Both the position numbers and the translations under genes were made by a program. Below, piece by piece: positions 8,722 to 17,979 of a stretch of 64,000 bases of DNA. The stretch is from an uncultured Christensenellaceae bacterium. GTDB lineage: Bacteria > Bacillota > Clostridia > Christensenellales > UBA3700. The notes under the pieces are model-generated. The model worked only from the letters and a program-made list of their open reading frames with translations. It did no database searches and had not been told where the DNA came from. The stretch lies in contig CAJUOU010000002.1 in assembly GCA_910588545.1 (NCBI GenBank), positions 1-64,000 on the forward strand. The letters run 5' to 3'. The number at the start of each line of letters is the position of its first letter. Positions within the stretch are counted from its first letter, which is position 1.

Positions 8722-8942
8722 ACTTCCTCCAAGGGCAATGCCCATATATCAAATAAATAATTGCAAAAATTATTTAGGTAATTTTCTTTATAAATAATTA
8801 ATTATTTTGTTCACAAATTTTTTTATGTTTAAGTTTAAATATTTCGACTTAAAAGTTTACTGATAAAACGGCATATACCTTTATTTCAAAAATTGAATAT
8901 CCCAATAAGCAGCAATATATTTTCCTATTGTTTAAACTAAAA
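8722..8942 (-). other. Long untranslated stretch between T-box and thrS
   Basis: This is about 220 bases of very AT-rich sequence between the T-box terminator and the thrS start. No ORF or strong hairpin is seen, apart from a weak GGGC/GCCC stem next to the ribosome binding site. Confidence 0.5.
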
Positions 8943-9157
8943 AAACGTCCCTATGCCAAAAGCATAAGGACGGTAATACCGTGGTTCCACCTTACTTCAC
9001 ACAAAAAAGTGTCTTAATTAACATACTGTCGCGCATGTAACGTGTGATTTTTTGTATCAAGGTGGTATACAAAATTACTACTACATTCTCACACCAACCG
9101 AATGCTCTCTGAAAATAGCCCAACTTTGCACATGTCCTTTAATCACAATAATATTGT
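8943..9157 (-). promoter_or_regulatory. T-box leader of thrS
   Basis: This leader senses uncharged tRNA(Thr) and lets transcription continue into thrS. On the minus strand the conserved AGAGAGC of stem I, a GGTTGGTGTGAGAA segment, a candidate ACC threonine specifier within TATACCACC and the T-box TGGAACCACGG appear in order. The leader ends in a strong terminator: the CGTCC.TATGC stem pairs with GCATA.GGACG and is followed by seven T (about 8943-8974). The T-box sequence overlaps the left arm of this terminator, as required for an antiterminator switch. A perfect promoter lies upstream at 9164-9192. Confidence 0.9.
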
Positions 9158-9163
9158 AACTTA

Positions 9164-9192
9164 ATTATAGTAGTTATTATTTACTTTGTCAA
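9164..9192 (-). promoter_or_regulatory. Sigma-A promoter of T-box/thrS
   Basis: The minus strand has TTGACA (9187-9192), a 17-base spacer and TATAAT (9164-9169), an exact consensus match about 7 bases before the predicted start of the T-box RNA. Confidence 0.9.
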
Positions 9193-9259
9193 GATATTTA
9201 TGACATTTTACAAAATTTAATATGATTAGTACTTTATTATATGTATAATCGCAAATATA

Positions 9260-9682
9260 TTACATAATAACAGTTAAATAATCTTCCAATAGCATTTTTG
9301 CACCTTCTAAGTCGTGTTCCAAATAGTTACCACACTCTTTCCTACTATTACCCGGGATTTCGTTAAGCTCCAAACATTTTTTGATGCAATCGATTACTAA
9401 AGCTTTAGTTTCCTCCGCACTACATCCAAACATTAGCAAATAAAAACCTGTCCTACATCCCATAGGTCCAAAATAAACTACATTTCCCTTTTGCGTGGAA
9501 TTTCTTACAGCTGTTGCAAAAAGGTGTTCAACTGTATGCATTGCTGCGTTATCCATATAATCTCCGCCATTAGGCGTTTTAAATCGCAAATCATAGGTAT
9601 AAATATTATTTGCTACTCCGCTTAAATAAAAACCTACTTTATGAATATCGTGGTCAATAGTGAAAGATTTAATTTTTTCCAT
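9260..9682 (-). CDS. luxS: S-ribosylhomocysteine lyase (LuxS)
   Basis: LuxS cleaves S-ribosylhomocysteine to homocysteine and the precursor of the AI-2 signal. The 140-residue protein keeps the metal ligands in HTVEH (H49, H53) and the C-terminal ECGNYLEHDL (C117), and the catalytic cysteine in GPMGCRTGFY (C76). It is slightly shorter than the usual 150-160 residues. The ATG at 9682 is chosen for the GGAGG site in front of it; the in-frame TTG upstream overlaps that site. The homocysteine it releases would feed the MetH enzyme encoded at 56.3-58.6 kb. The assignment is firm. Confidence 0.95.
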   Translation of the reverse strand: MEKIKSFTIDHDIHKVGFYLSGVANNIYTYDLRFKTPNGGDYMDNAAMHTVEHLFATAVRNSTQKGNVVYFGPMGCRTGFYLLMFGCSAEETKALVIDCIKKCLELNEIPGNSRKECGNYLEHDLEGAKMLLEDYLTVIM

Positions 9683-9713
9683 ACTATCCTCCAATAAAAA
9701 ATATTACTTAAAT

Positions 9714-9742
9714 ATTTTATCATAATATCAAAATTAATACAA
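9714..9742 (-). promoter_or_regulatory. Promoter of luxS
   Basis: The minus strand has TTGTAT (9737-9742), a 17-base spacer and TAAAAT (9714-9719), about 30 bases upstream of the luxS ATG. Confidence 0.6.
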
Positions 9743-10299
9743 TAATTTTGATATAAAATTTAAAAATATCAACAATGGTTATCCACACAAAATAGATTTT
9801 TCCTTTTTCAACTTTTAAATTTAAAAATTGTGTAAATTTTACAAAAAAATATATTTTTGTATTTACAATTATATAAAATAATGTTATAATAAATTTGATA
9901 GATTATACAGTAATCTAAATTTAAATTTAATTGCAAATATAATCGGAACTAAATTTTTGATACTTAATATTGCTTAAGCAATAAACATATAAATTTAACA
10001 AATAATATTTTTGTAAAAAATTAATAAAATTTTTTAGTTATAATAAAATTTACGACAATTAAAATGACTTACACAATAATTTATAATTAGATATCGTCAT
10101 ACGCATATTATAAACTACGGCAATTAAGCCCAAAAAATATATTTTTTAATCGATATTTAGTAGTTTATATTCTAAAAACAACCAATTACAAAAGATTTTA
10201 TCAAAAATTTAACATTACCGTACAGTTGCAAACTAATTAAATTAGTATAATGATTGTATGGTTTTTTATTTATTTTCCGATTCTATATAATGAGAATAT
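9743..10299. other. AT-rich gap with one DnaA box
   Basis: This stretch of about 560 bases has no gene. A perfect DnaA box, TTATCCACA, lies at 9779-9787. TATAAT hexamers occur near 10249 but without a good -35 box. The sequence is extremely AT-rich with many T and A runs. Confidence 0.5.
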
Positions 10300-12510
10300 A
10301 TGAATAAATTATTTTACTTATCTCCTGCAAAGGTATGGCGACATGCGCTACCTTTGGGCAACGGACATACAGGCGTAATGTTATATGGTGGCAAATCGTC
10401 TGAAAAATTAGTATTTAACGATACCAATCTTTGGTCGGGATATCCTAAAAATCACGATAATCCCGAAAGTTTGGAATATTTGGAAGAAGTACGCGAATTA
10501 ATAATGATGGGGGAAAATCTTCAAGCTCAACAAATTATTGAAGAAAAATTTGTTGGCGATTATAGCGATGCTTATCTTCCGCTTGGCGAAATCTATATAA
10601 AAATTATCGGCGCAAATAAACGCAATTATTCAAGAAGTTTGGACTTGGCAAATGCCATTGTAAACATTGATACAGCTAATATTCAAAGAGAAGCTTTTGC
10701 AAGTTTTCCTGCCAAAGTTTTTGTATACAAAATAACTGCAAAAACACCTATTAGCATAACATTAAATGGTAAATCTAAATTAAAGCATGAAATCGATACT
10801 ACAGATGGTAATTTTAATATTTTAGGCAACGCACCCGATTTTGCTGCACCTCATTATTTAAAAACCAAAAAAGTCGCAAATTATGACGAGGGCAAAGGCA
10901 TGAGCTTTTGTTTGTCGGCAAAACTAGTTACAAATGGCAGTATTTCTACAAATCAAAAGTCTATTTTGGTATCTAAAGCCACGGAAATAACTATTTATTT
11001 TGCAACAGCCACAGGTTTTGTAGGCTTCGACAAAATGCCAAAAACTTCAAGAAAATATGCTTTGGAATTAACTCAAAAAACACTTACCAAATTATCTAAC
11101 AATTATGAGCAAATAAAGCAAAATCATATTGCTGACTACAATGCTATTTACAGTAAACAATCTTTGGATTTAAAAAGTGATATAGATTTACCTACCGATA
11201 AATTGTTAAAAGAAGCCAAATTAGGCAGAGTTCATAACGGCCTTGTAGAACTAATTTACAATTACGGTAAATATCTTTTGATTTCATCAAGTCGTAAAGG
11301 TAGTAGCGGTTGCAATTTGCAAGGTATTTGGAATAAGGACTTAAAAGCCGCTTGGTCAAGCAATTACACTACAAATATCAATACCGAAATGAATTATTGG
11401 GGTATGAGCCAATGCAATTTATCCGAATGTGCAGAGCCTTTTGTGCGAATGGTAGATGAAATTATGCAGCACGGCAAAACAACGGCACACACAAACTATA
11501 ATTGCGACGGTTTTGCCTGCAATCATAACGTAGATATATGGCGAAAAACAGCCCCTGTAAAAGGCGAAAGTGAATATATGTTTGCTCCGTTATGTGGTGT
11601 TTGGCTTGCAAACGAGCTTTATGAGCACTTGCGCTACGGCGATATGGAAAAATATCGTGATAAAGTGCAAACTATCACTACCGAAGCTGCAAAATTTGCT
11701 TGCGATTATTTAATTCTACGTAAAGGAGAATATATTACGTGTCCGTCAACTTCTCCCGAAGCAAGTTTTATAAAAGACGGCAAAAAATGCAGTGTGGACT
11801 ATGCAAGTGCATTTGATTTAGGACTAATAAGACAAGTCTTTGACAATTATATGGAATTTGGAACTGACAAAGCTTTACTGCAAAAAATTTCACAAAGATT
11901 GTCGAGACTAAGAACTTTCACTTGCGGAGAATACGGTTTGAACGAATGGAGCAGCGATTATACCCCATCTGAAAAGGGACATAGACACTTCTCTCCGCTA
12001 TATTCGTTCTACCCTGCAAAAATCATTGGATATTACAGAAATCCACAAGAAAGAGAATGGGTTGAGAAATTGTTTAATCGCAGAATACAATACAGTTCCT
12101 CACTAATAGGTTGGAGTTCGGCTTGGGCAATAAGCTTAGCTGCAAGATTGAGAGATGCGGAAACCGCAAAAACAATATTAGATAAGATGATAAAGATGTC
12201 TTTCTTTAAAAATCTATTTGATACGCACCCACCATTCTTTTTCCAAATTGACGGCAACTTAGGATTTTTATCTGCAATCAACGAACTATTGGTTACGGAA
12301 GAGGACGGAGTAATAGAACTGTTACCTGCTTTGTCCGATAAATTTAGCGAGGGCGAAATCAAAAATATCAGAACTGCTACAGGCAATGTTTTATCATTTG
12401 CTTGGAAAGACGGTTTGATAACTTCTCTTTCAGTAGTAGGAAAACCAATAAAATTAAGAAATTTACATCTTGATAAAAATTTGATTCTTGAAAATGCAGA
12501 ACTTATATAA
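10300..12510 (+). CDS. GH95 alpha-L-fucosidase-like glycoside hydrolase
   Basis: The 736-residue protein matches glycoside hydrolase family 95, inverting enzymes that mostly release terminal L-fucose, such as from mucin or milk glycans, and in some members L-galactose. The N-terminal ALPLGNGHTGVMLYGG and NDTNLWSGYP are family hallmarks. The active-site asparagines lie in TTNINTEMNYWG, the acid in PSTSPEASF and the base region in FQIDGNLGFLSAINELL. There is no signal peptide, so it should act inside the cell on imported sugars. The ribosome binding site is weak. It is followed on the same strand by a second sugar-cleaving enzyme, suggesting joint use of fucosylated glycans; the exact substrate is inferred. 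Confidence 0.88.
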   Translation: MNKLFYLSPAKVWRHALPLGNGHTGVMLYGGKSSEKLVFNDTNLWSGYPKNHDNPESLEYLEEVRELIMMGENLQAQQIIEEKFVGDYSDAYLPLGEIYIKIIGANKRNYSRSLDLANAIVNIDTANIQREAFASFPAKVFVYKITAKTPISITLNGKSKLKHEIDTTDGNFNILGNAPDFAAPHYLKTKKVANYDEGKGMSFCLSAKLVTNGSISTNQKSILVSKATEITIYFATATGFVGFDKMPKTSRKYALELTQKTLTKLSNNYEQIKQNHIADYNAIYSKQSLDLKSDIDLPTDKLLKEAKLGRVHNGLVELIYNYGKYLLISSSRKGSSGCNLQGIWNKDLKAAWSSNYTTNINTEMNYWGMSQCNLSECAEPFVRMVDEIMQHGKTTAHTNYNCDGFACNHNVDIWRKTAPVKGESEYMFAPLCGVWLANELYEHLRYGDMEKYRDKVQTITTEAAKFACDYLILRKGEYITCPSTSPEASFIKDGKKCSVDYASAFDLGLIRQVFDNYMEFGTDKALLQKISQRLSRLRTFTCGEYGLNEWSSDYTPSEKGHRHFSPLYSFYPAKIIGYYRNPQEREWVEKLFNRRIQYSSSLIGWSSAWAISLAARLRDAETAKTILDKMIKMSFFKNLFDTHPPFFFQIDGNLGFLSAINELLVTEEDGVIELLPALSDKFSEGEIKNIRTATGNVLSFAWKDGLITSLSVVGKPIKLRNLHLDKNLILENAELI

Positions 12511-12605
12511 TGTTAAAAGTTATACACATAAAATGAAACTACTAAAAAAAACAACTTTCTCATAATATCAATACAATATGAATACTTAAAATATTTATCA
12601 ATACA

Positions 12606-12646
12606 ATAAATAAATGATTATTTAAATAAAATAATCATTTATTTAT
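12606..12646 (+). repeat. 18-bp hairpin before a start site
   Basis: ATAAATAAATGATTATTT (12606-12623) and its exact reverse complement (12629-12646) flank a 5-base loop. The ribosome binding site AGAGGAG begins 3 bases later. It is not followed by a T run, so it may be an operator or an RNA element that shapes translation or stability. A 13-base direct repeat (TATCAATACAATA) lies just upstream at 12566 and 12597. Confidence 0.7.
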
Positions 12647-12661
12647 TAAGAGGAGAAAATT

Positions 12662-14620
12662 ATGTTGCAAATCAAAAGACCACGTATACCGCGTTTTGCC
12701 AAATGGGCAAAAATCAATGTACCCTTTACAAAACCAAAGCATTACATTGCAAGCGACGGAAAAAGTATTGTTTACAGTGTAAAGGAAAATATCGAATATT
12801 CCAATCATATTGAAATGTCGTCCTTTTATGTTTCGGGTATTATAAGTTATGGTGCCGATAAAAATGGCAAACTTCGCTTAATGAGACATATTATATTTCC
12901 TACTTTAAGGTGTTACCCTAACAATACAAGTGGCTCACTTGACCATAATTTTAAGGGAATTGACATAAGTATTGACGGGGTGAAAAGTGTTGAGCGTGTC
13001 AAAGATTTCATTTTTGACGGGAGCTTAAGTATTTTAAGCAAAATAGACAAATTGAAAATCGAAAGAAAAATTTTGCCTGCACAATCGGAAAAATGTTTTA
13101 TCGAAAAAATCACTTTGACAAACAATAGTCAAAACGATTATTTTGTTAAGCTAATCAATAACGATAAGAAAATCACTACGCCTGCAAGATACGGCAATAT
13201 GCGTGAGAGATATAATGTTTTTACATATATCTCAAACAATTGTGTAACTTTAAAGCCAAATGAAAGTGCCGTAATAAATGTGGCATATTGTGCGTTGCGA
13301 CTTGATGAGCAATTCAACTTGAATTTTAAAAACGAGCAAGCTTGTCGTGAGGATTTTATAAAGAAATTGGATGACACTTTAATTATCAAAACTCCAAACG
13401 AACATATCAATCTTATGGCAAGATATGCAAAAATAAGAGGGTGCGAAAGTATTTTTAAAACAAAATCAGGGCTAATGCACTCCCCGGGCGGCGGAAATTA
13501 CTATGCTGCACTTTGGACAAATGACCAATGCGAATACATAAATCCGCTATTTGGTTATTTAGGCTATGAAATCGGCGAGCAAGAAAGTATAAACTGTTAC
13601 GAAATGTACCGCAAATACGTATACGACGATAAAGCGTTAATTACAAGCATTGTTGCAGAGGGGGATGATATTTGGCATGGTGCCAAAGACCGAGGCGACA
13701 GTGCAATGTATGCCTACGGACTTGCAAGATTTTTATTGACTTACGGAGATAAACAGCTTGCCGAAAATTTTGTAGAGCTAATTGATAAATGTTTGGCATA
13801 TACACTTTCACAAACCAACAGCGACGGAGTTATTTCATCCGATAGCGACGAATTGGAAAATAGGCTTGAGTCAGGCAAGACAAACCTTTGCACATCTACC
13901 TTGGCATTTGATGCACTTATTAGTGCAAGTTATTTGCATTTGGAGTTAGGAAATGCGGAAAAAGCAAACTTTTATAAGGAAAAAGCAGCTACTTTAAAAT
14001 CAAATATACTCAGCTACTTTTCAAAAAATGTAGAAGGCTACGCAACATTTATGTACTGCTTGGAAGAGCCTAAATTACGCTCGTGGATATGTATGCCAAT
14101 GGTTGTAGGCATTTTTGAGAGGAGCAAAGCTACTAAAGATGCACTTTTATCCCCTAAACTTCGAATGGCGGAGGGTTTGTTATCCGCAAGTGGCGACAAA
14201 ACATTTTGGGATAGGTCAACACTTTACACTTTGCGAGGATTGTTTAATGCAGGATACAGTACCGAAGCACTTGAACTTCTTGAAAAATTTTCTACCGCAA
14301 GACTACTTGGAGAACATATCCCTTATGCAGTAGAGGCTTTCCCAGAAGGCAACCAAGCACAGTTATCCGCCGAAAGTGGCTTGTATTTAAGAATATTTAC
14401 CGAAGGTATACTTGGTATGCGTCCTACGGGATTCGGCAAATTTACTGTTACTCCAAACTTGCCTAAAACATGGGATTGTATGGAATGTAATAAATTAAAA
14501 ATTGCAGGCAAAATAATCGATATAAAAGTTATCCGCAAAAAATCGGGATATGAACTACATATTACCAACAAGGGCATAACTTTGGATTTTGAGGGCAAAA
14601 ACTTTGAAATTCAGCTATAA
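12662..14620 (+). CDS. Six-hairpin-type glycoside hydrolase, specificity unknown
   Basis: This 652-residue protein has no signal peptide. The N-terminal part (about 1-240) looks like a beta-sandwich. The C-terminal part (about 250-620) has the helical repeats and acidic, tryptophan-rich loops of six-hairpin glycosidases, with LMHSPGGGNYYAALWTNDQ, IVAEGDDIWHGAKDRGDS and PYAVEAFPEGNQAQLSAESG as likely active-site segments. I cannot assign a CAZy family. The start ATG has GAGGAG upstream. It follows the GH95 gene after 150 bases that contain a strong hairpin, so the two may act on the same glycan. Confidence 0.7.
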   Translation: MLQIKRPRIPRFAKWAKINVPFTKPKHYIASDGKSIVYSVKENIEYSNHIEMSSFYVSGIISYGADKNGKLRLMRHIIFPTLRCYPNNTSGSLDHNFKGIDISIDGVKSVERVKDFIFDGSLSILSKIDKLKIERKILPAQSEKCFIEKITLTNNSQNDYFVKLINNDKKITTPARYGNMRERYNVFTYISNNCVTLKPNESAVINVAYCALRLDEQFNLNFKNEQACREDFIKKLDDTLIIKTPNEHINLMARYAKIRGCESIFKTKSGLMHSPGGGNYYAALWTNDQCEYINPLFGYLGYEIGEQESINCYEMYRKYVYDDKALITSIVAEGDDIWHGAKDRGDSAMYAYGLARFLLTYGDKQLAENFVELIDKCLAYTLSQTNSDGVISSDSDELENRLESGKTNLCTSTLAFDALISASYLHLELGNAEKANFYKEKAATLKSNILSYFSKNVEGYATFMYCLEEPKLRSWICMPMVVGIFERSKATKDALLSPKLRMAEGLLSASGDKTFWDRSTLYTLRGLFNAGYSTEALELLEKFSTARLLGEHIPYAVEAFPEGNQAQLSAESGLYLRIFTEGILGMRPTGFGKFTVTPNLPKTWDCMECNKLKIAGKIIDIKVIRKKSGYELHITNKGITLDFEGKNFEIQL

Positions 14621-14684
14621 TATTGTATATTGTAATTAATCACATAATATTTTTATAATTAGTCATAAAATAATTTAATAATAA

Positions 14685-14703
14685 AACAAAAAAAACACGG
14701 ATT
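14685..14703 (+). repeat. 19-bp direct repeat, left copy
   Basis: AACAAAAAAAACACGGATT is repeated exactly at 23086-23104, where it forms half of a terminator hairpin. The two copies bracket the defence island and the IS200 element. They could be an insertion duplication or attachment site, or simply two similar terminators. Confidence 0.5.
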
Positions 14704-14705
14704 AG

Positions 14706-14757
14706 GGTGTGTTCCATAGGGAATTTACAAAAAACTAAATTTTAATCGGAATACACC
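14706..14757. repeat. Imperfect inverted repeat at island edge
   Basis: GGTGTGTTCC (14706-14715) and GGAATACACC (14748-14757) are inverted copies with one mismatch, about 30 bases apart. They lie beside the left 19-bp direct repeat. Confidence 0.45.
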
Positions 14758-14777
14758 TTATAAGGGTGAGTCAAGAA

Positions 14778-14809
14778 AGAACAGGAACTTGGGTTCAAGT
14801 TCCTGTTCT
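14778..14809 (-). terminator. Terminator of the defence operon
   Basis: A perfect 13-bp stem (AGAACAGGAACTT and its complement) with a 6-base loop ends 3 bases from the stop codon at 14813. On the minus strand it is followed by CTTTCTTG. A short T run also follows on the plus strand. Confidence 0.8.
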
Positions 14810-14812
14810 TTT

Positions 14813-16906
14813 CTATTTAACCTTTGCTGTTAAATTTGTTTTTTGACCACACTCACAAACATATTCTATCAAATGACTTGTTTCATTTAACTTGGGAGCC
14901 AATAATCGTCCGCAAGCACTACAAACGGGATACAACTGATGGCTTCGATGCGGAATATATTCTGGCAACTTGAATTCATATGTTTCCGAAGTTAACTCAT
15001 CCAATATTGCGGTTTGAATTTTAGAAAGCTCATACCTTTTGTCGATAGCCTCTAAAACTGTTTGGAGAACCTGTGCGAATTGAACGATGTCATCACCGGT
15101 ATCTAATTTAAATTTAGCGCCATTGATTCCATTGTCTAAAGGTTTATCAATATCTGAAAATCCTATATCCACAACAATATTCATATACTGTCGATTTGTT
15201 GCCCACGCCGCACCGGCCTCCGCCAAACAAGCATTAGAATCATAGAATGATTTTGTAAAGAGAAACAGTATATAATAATTGGGTCTAAAACACTGTTTTA
15301 GCTCATCGAAGATATTTCTACCTTTATTTAATCCAAAATGCGGATTAGAAGTAAACACTATTCTGCTTGATAATGCTGGATTGATTTTAAGCATTACGTT
15401 TATTATAAAATCACCATACGGGCGAAGTTCATCTTGTCTATGACTAATTAACAGGCGATTAGGCTTAGTGTCGTGATACTCCAATGCTATTGCACGTGAA
15501 AATTGTGTATGGTCTTCTTCAATTGCTGTTTTATCCTCTTCGGTCATTCTTTCAAATACACCTTTGCTTTTGATGTGACCGCTTTGAAATGTTGCTTTTA
15601 TCTCTTCCGCTTCAGCAGTATCCTCGTCGGCTTTTCTTTGTCTATTAACACTTTGTTTTGTTGATACAATTCTTGATACAAGGAGCTTTAAATTACGACA
15701 TAATGTCTCATATCTTGCATCATCCTCTTGATAACCACGTCGATTACTTGTTGCCATATCCAATAAGGTATCGTCCTCAAAGTCATCAACAAAGATTTCT
15801 CCTATAATATAAGCATCATTTGCTGCTTTAGTTTTTAATTTTGGCAAAATGTTATATTCGCCGACTTTACCACGAGAGTAAATTGAGATACGATTATCGT
15901 CAACAACAATAATGTCTTTGTCCTCAATATCCTCTTTGGAATATCCATCGTCAGCTAATAAACTTTTAAAACTTTCTTCATTTTTTACTGTTCCAATCCA
16001 TCCGTTAAATTTAAAATCAAAATCAATTTGACTGGATTTTTCCTTATTAAAAACTTTAATCTTTTTAGGCAAAACGTCAAATTGTTTTTGGGGTTTTAAT
16101 GTCTTAGTTTCCTCAACCAATTCTTCATACGTAATAATACGTTTGTATTTTCCCTCTATATCATTATGTTTAACCAGCTCAGCCTTATCAGTAAACTTAT
16201 CGCCTATGGTTGCAAAAACATCAATATATTTAAAATAATCTAAACGACCACGCTTGATTTCTTGATAGCCTTCGTCGTTCTTTTTGATAAACACTTGCAC
16301 TTCTTCGTTATTCAAGATGAATGAACGAGCAATACTGCTTACAATGAACTTATATGACTTACTTAAATCTTTAACAACATTTTCTAATATTATTAATGTT
16401 CCCGATCCTTTTTCAGATAACTGTTCTTTAGATATTGTGTATTCTTCTTTAGTAGTATCAAAAGGTTGAGGTTGTCCATCTTTTTGACAAATTACATCAA
16501 AGTCCATATAACAGCCTACAGGTTTATTTTCTTTTACTGAAATCATACGGACTTGTTTAGACAAGGCAAATACAGCGAGTTTTCCAATCCCTTTTTGCCC
16601 CATAGCTGGTCTGTCAATACCGTTGTCTGTTAATTCCTTTTTTAATTCATCACGTGTTCTACGGTTATATCCAATATTTAAATAGTAATTATTAATATCA
16701 GACAATGACATTCCTATTCCGTCATCCTGCATCCTGATTTGATATGGGAAAGTCGTTTTAATCGAAATCCATATTCTTTTAGCGCCCGCATCATATGCAT
16801 TAGCCACTAATTCATTTACAACACTCGGAGTATCCCCGTATAGATGTGCTCCGAGTAATTTTATAACTTGACGATCTATAGTAATAGAGAAAGGTGATTT
16901 ATCCAT
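14813..16906 (-). CDS. GHKL ATPase fused to TIR domain and zinc ribbon
   Basis: This 697-residue protein joins three parts. The N-terminus is a GHKL (Hsp90/MutL/MORC-like) ATPase with the N box NELVANAYDA (31-40), DDGIGM (61-66) and GQKGIGKLA (103-111). A middle transducer-like region follows to about 440. Residues about 483-600 form a TIR domain with LLISHRQDE, GRNIFDEL and SNACLAEAGAAW, where E563 matches the catalytic glutamate of NAD-cleaving TIR domains. The end has a Cys4 zinc ribbon (C662, C665, C684, C686). The ATG at 16906 has an AGGAG site. It lies 18 bases after a cytosine methylase and is the last gene of the defence operon. GHKL ATPases of the MORC type are known near restriction systems, and TIR domains act as abortive effectors. 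The joint function here is an inference. Confidence 0.85.
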   Translation of the reverse strand: MDKSPFSITIDRQVIKLLGAHLYGDTPSVVNELVANAYDAGAKRIWISIKTTFPYQIRMQDDGIGMSLSDINNYYLNIGYNRRTRDELKKELTDNGIDRPAMGQKGIGKLAVFALSKQVRMISVKENKPVGCYMDFDVICQKDGQPQPFDTTKEEYTISKEQLSEKGSGTLIILENVVKDLSKSYKFIVSSIARSFILNNEEVQVFIKKNDEGYQEIKRGRLDYFKYIDVFATIGDKFTDKAELVKHNDIEGKYKRIITYEELVEETKTLKPQKQFDVLPKKIKVFNKEKSSQIDFDFKFNGWIGTVKNEESFKSLLADDGYSKEDIEDKDIIVVDDNRISIYSRGKVGEYNILPKLKTKAANDAYIIGEIFVDDFEDDTLLDMATSNRRGYQEDDARYETLCRNLKLLVSRIVSTKQSVNRQRKADEDTAEAEEIKATFQSGHIKSKGVFERMTEEDKTAIEEDHTQFSRAIALEYHDTKPNRLLISHRQDELRPYGDFIINVMLKINPALSSRIVFTSNPHFGLNKGRNIFDELKQCFRPNYYILFLFTKSFYDSNACLAEAGAAWATNRQYMNIVVDIGFSDIDKPLDNGINGAKFKLDTGDDIVQFAQVLQTVLEAIDKRYELSKIQTAILDELTSETYEFKLPEYIPHRSHQLYPVCSACGRLLAPKLNETSHLIEYVCECGQKTNLTAKVK

Positions 16907-16924
16907 TGTGTACTCCTAAATTTT

Positions 16925-17977
16925 TTATTGAATATTGTATTGTGCTAAGTGCTCTCTTATTGTTTGTCCGATTACTTCCCCCAGTCTAACAGGTACTGCG
17001 TTACCAATGTGCCGCGCCACATCTCTCATACAAAAGTCGGTATCGGGATTGATAAAATCGTAGTCATTGGGGAATGTTTGCAATAACGCGCCTTCACGTA
17101 AGGTAAGTGCTCTATCTTGTACGGGGTGTCCATATCTGCCTGTACCATAACAATGGAATTGAGTCGTCATAGTCGGACCAATAGCATCCCAACGCATTCT
17201 ACCGTATACCGATGTGTAAGTTTTGCCCGTATCTTTTTTATGACATTCACACCGTAATTCTTCCGGCCAATCTTTCCAAGTCCCCCCTGGAATAGAAGCT
17301 CTGATTCTTTGCAAGTTCTTATCAGACAAGTGGGCGGCTCTATGCATAGGATCGGATGGACACACTTCGCCGGCATTAACAGGCGGAAGATTCTCAATAA
17401 AAGGACGTACTGTTACAGCTTGCCTATTGTGAGAGGGTGGTATCAAATGTATTTCGCCTAAATTAGACGCCAATAAAACGAACCGGTGCCTATTTTGCGG
17501 TATACCATAATCGGGACAATACACAACATTGCCACCATCCGTATAATAGCCTTCCTCATCAAGAATCGCAAGAAATTCTTTAAAAATGTCTGTATTGCGA
17601 ATTTTGGGGACATTTTCCATAGATATTACAGTCGGATGAACACGTCGTATCATTCTACCGAATTCCAAAAGTAAATTGTATTTCTCATCTTCACGAATTG
17701 TTTGTTCTCCGCGCTTAATGCTCATTTGCGAAAATGGCTGACAAGGTGCACATCCAACTAAAACTTGTGTAACATTTTGAGCATAACAATTAAGTATTTC
17801 ATCGCCCGTCATATCGCGTATGTTTTGTTGATGAAAAGGTATATTATTATTGTGTTCGTAAGTATATCTACACGTTGCATCTAAATCAAAGCCGGCAACA
17901 ACATCCAATCCAGCTTGTTGAAGCCCACAGCTTAGTCCGCCGACTCCGCAAAATAAATCTACTGCTTGTATTGGCAT
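16925..17977 (-). CDS. DNA (cytosine-5) methyltransferase, HNH-linked
   Basis: The 350-residue enzyme has the ordered motifs of C5 methylases: motif I DLFCGVGGLS, motif IV CAPCQPFS with the catalytic cysteine at 79, motif VI MENVP, motif VIII QNRHRF and motif X GNAVPVR. The target-recognition region (about 190-290) is unlike the HpaII-type enzyme at 20.7-21.7 kb, so the DNA site should differ. The start ATG has GGAG about 10 bases upstream, overlapping the end of the HNH gene, so translation is probably coupled. Its AT-rich base use matches the chromosome rather than the right half of the island. It probably protects host DNA from the neighbouring HNH nuclease. Confidence 0.9.
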   Translation of the reverse strand: MPIQAVDLFCGVGGLSCGLQQAGLDVVAGFDLDATCRYTYEHNNNIPFHQQNIRDMTGDEILNCYAQNVTQVLVGCAPCQPFSQMSIKRGEQTIREDEKYNLLLEFGRMIRRVHPTVISMENVPKIRNTDIFKEFLAILDEEGYYTDGGNVVYCPDYGIPQNRHRFVLLASNLGEIHLIPPSHNRQAVTVRPFIENLPPVNAGEVCPSDPMHRAAHLSDKNLQRIRASIPGGTWKDWPEELRCECHKKDTGKTYTSVYGRMRWDAIGPTMTTQFHCYGTGRYGHPVQDRALTLREGALLQTFPNDYDFINPDTDFCMRDVARHIGNAVPVRLGEVIGQTIREHLAQYNIQ

Positions 17978-17979
17978 AA

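Noticed and set aside
8722..8745. Upstream ATG at 8745 as the start of thrS
   Set aside because: It has no ribosome binding site, while ATG 8721 has GGAGGA directly before it and begins the normal TGS domain.
9743..10299. AT-rich gap with a DnaA box as a replication origin
   Set aside because: Only one box is present and no dnaA, dnaN or other origin genes are near. The other box at 53670 is also single.
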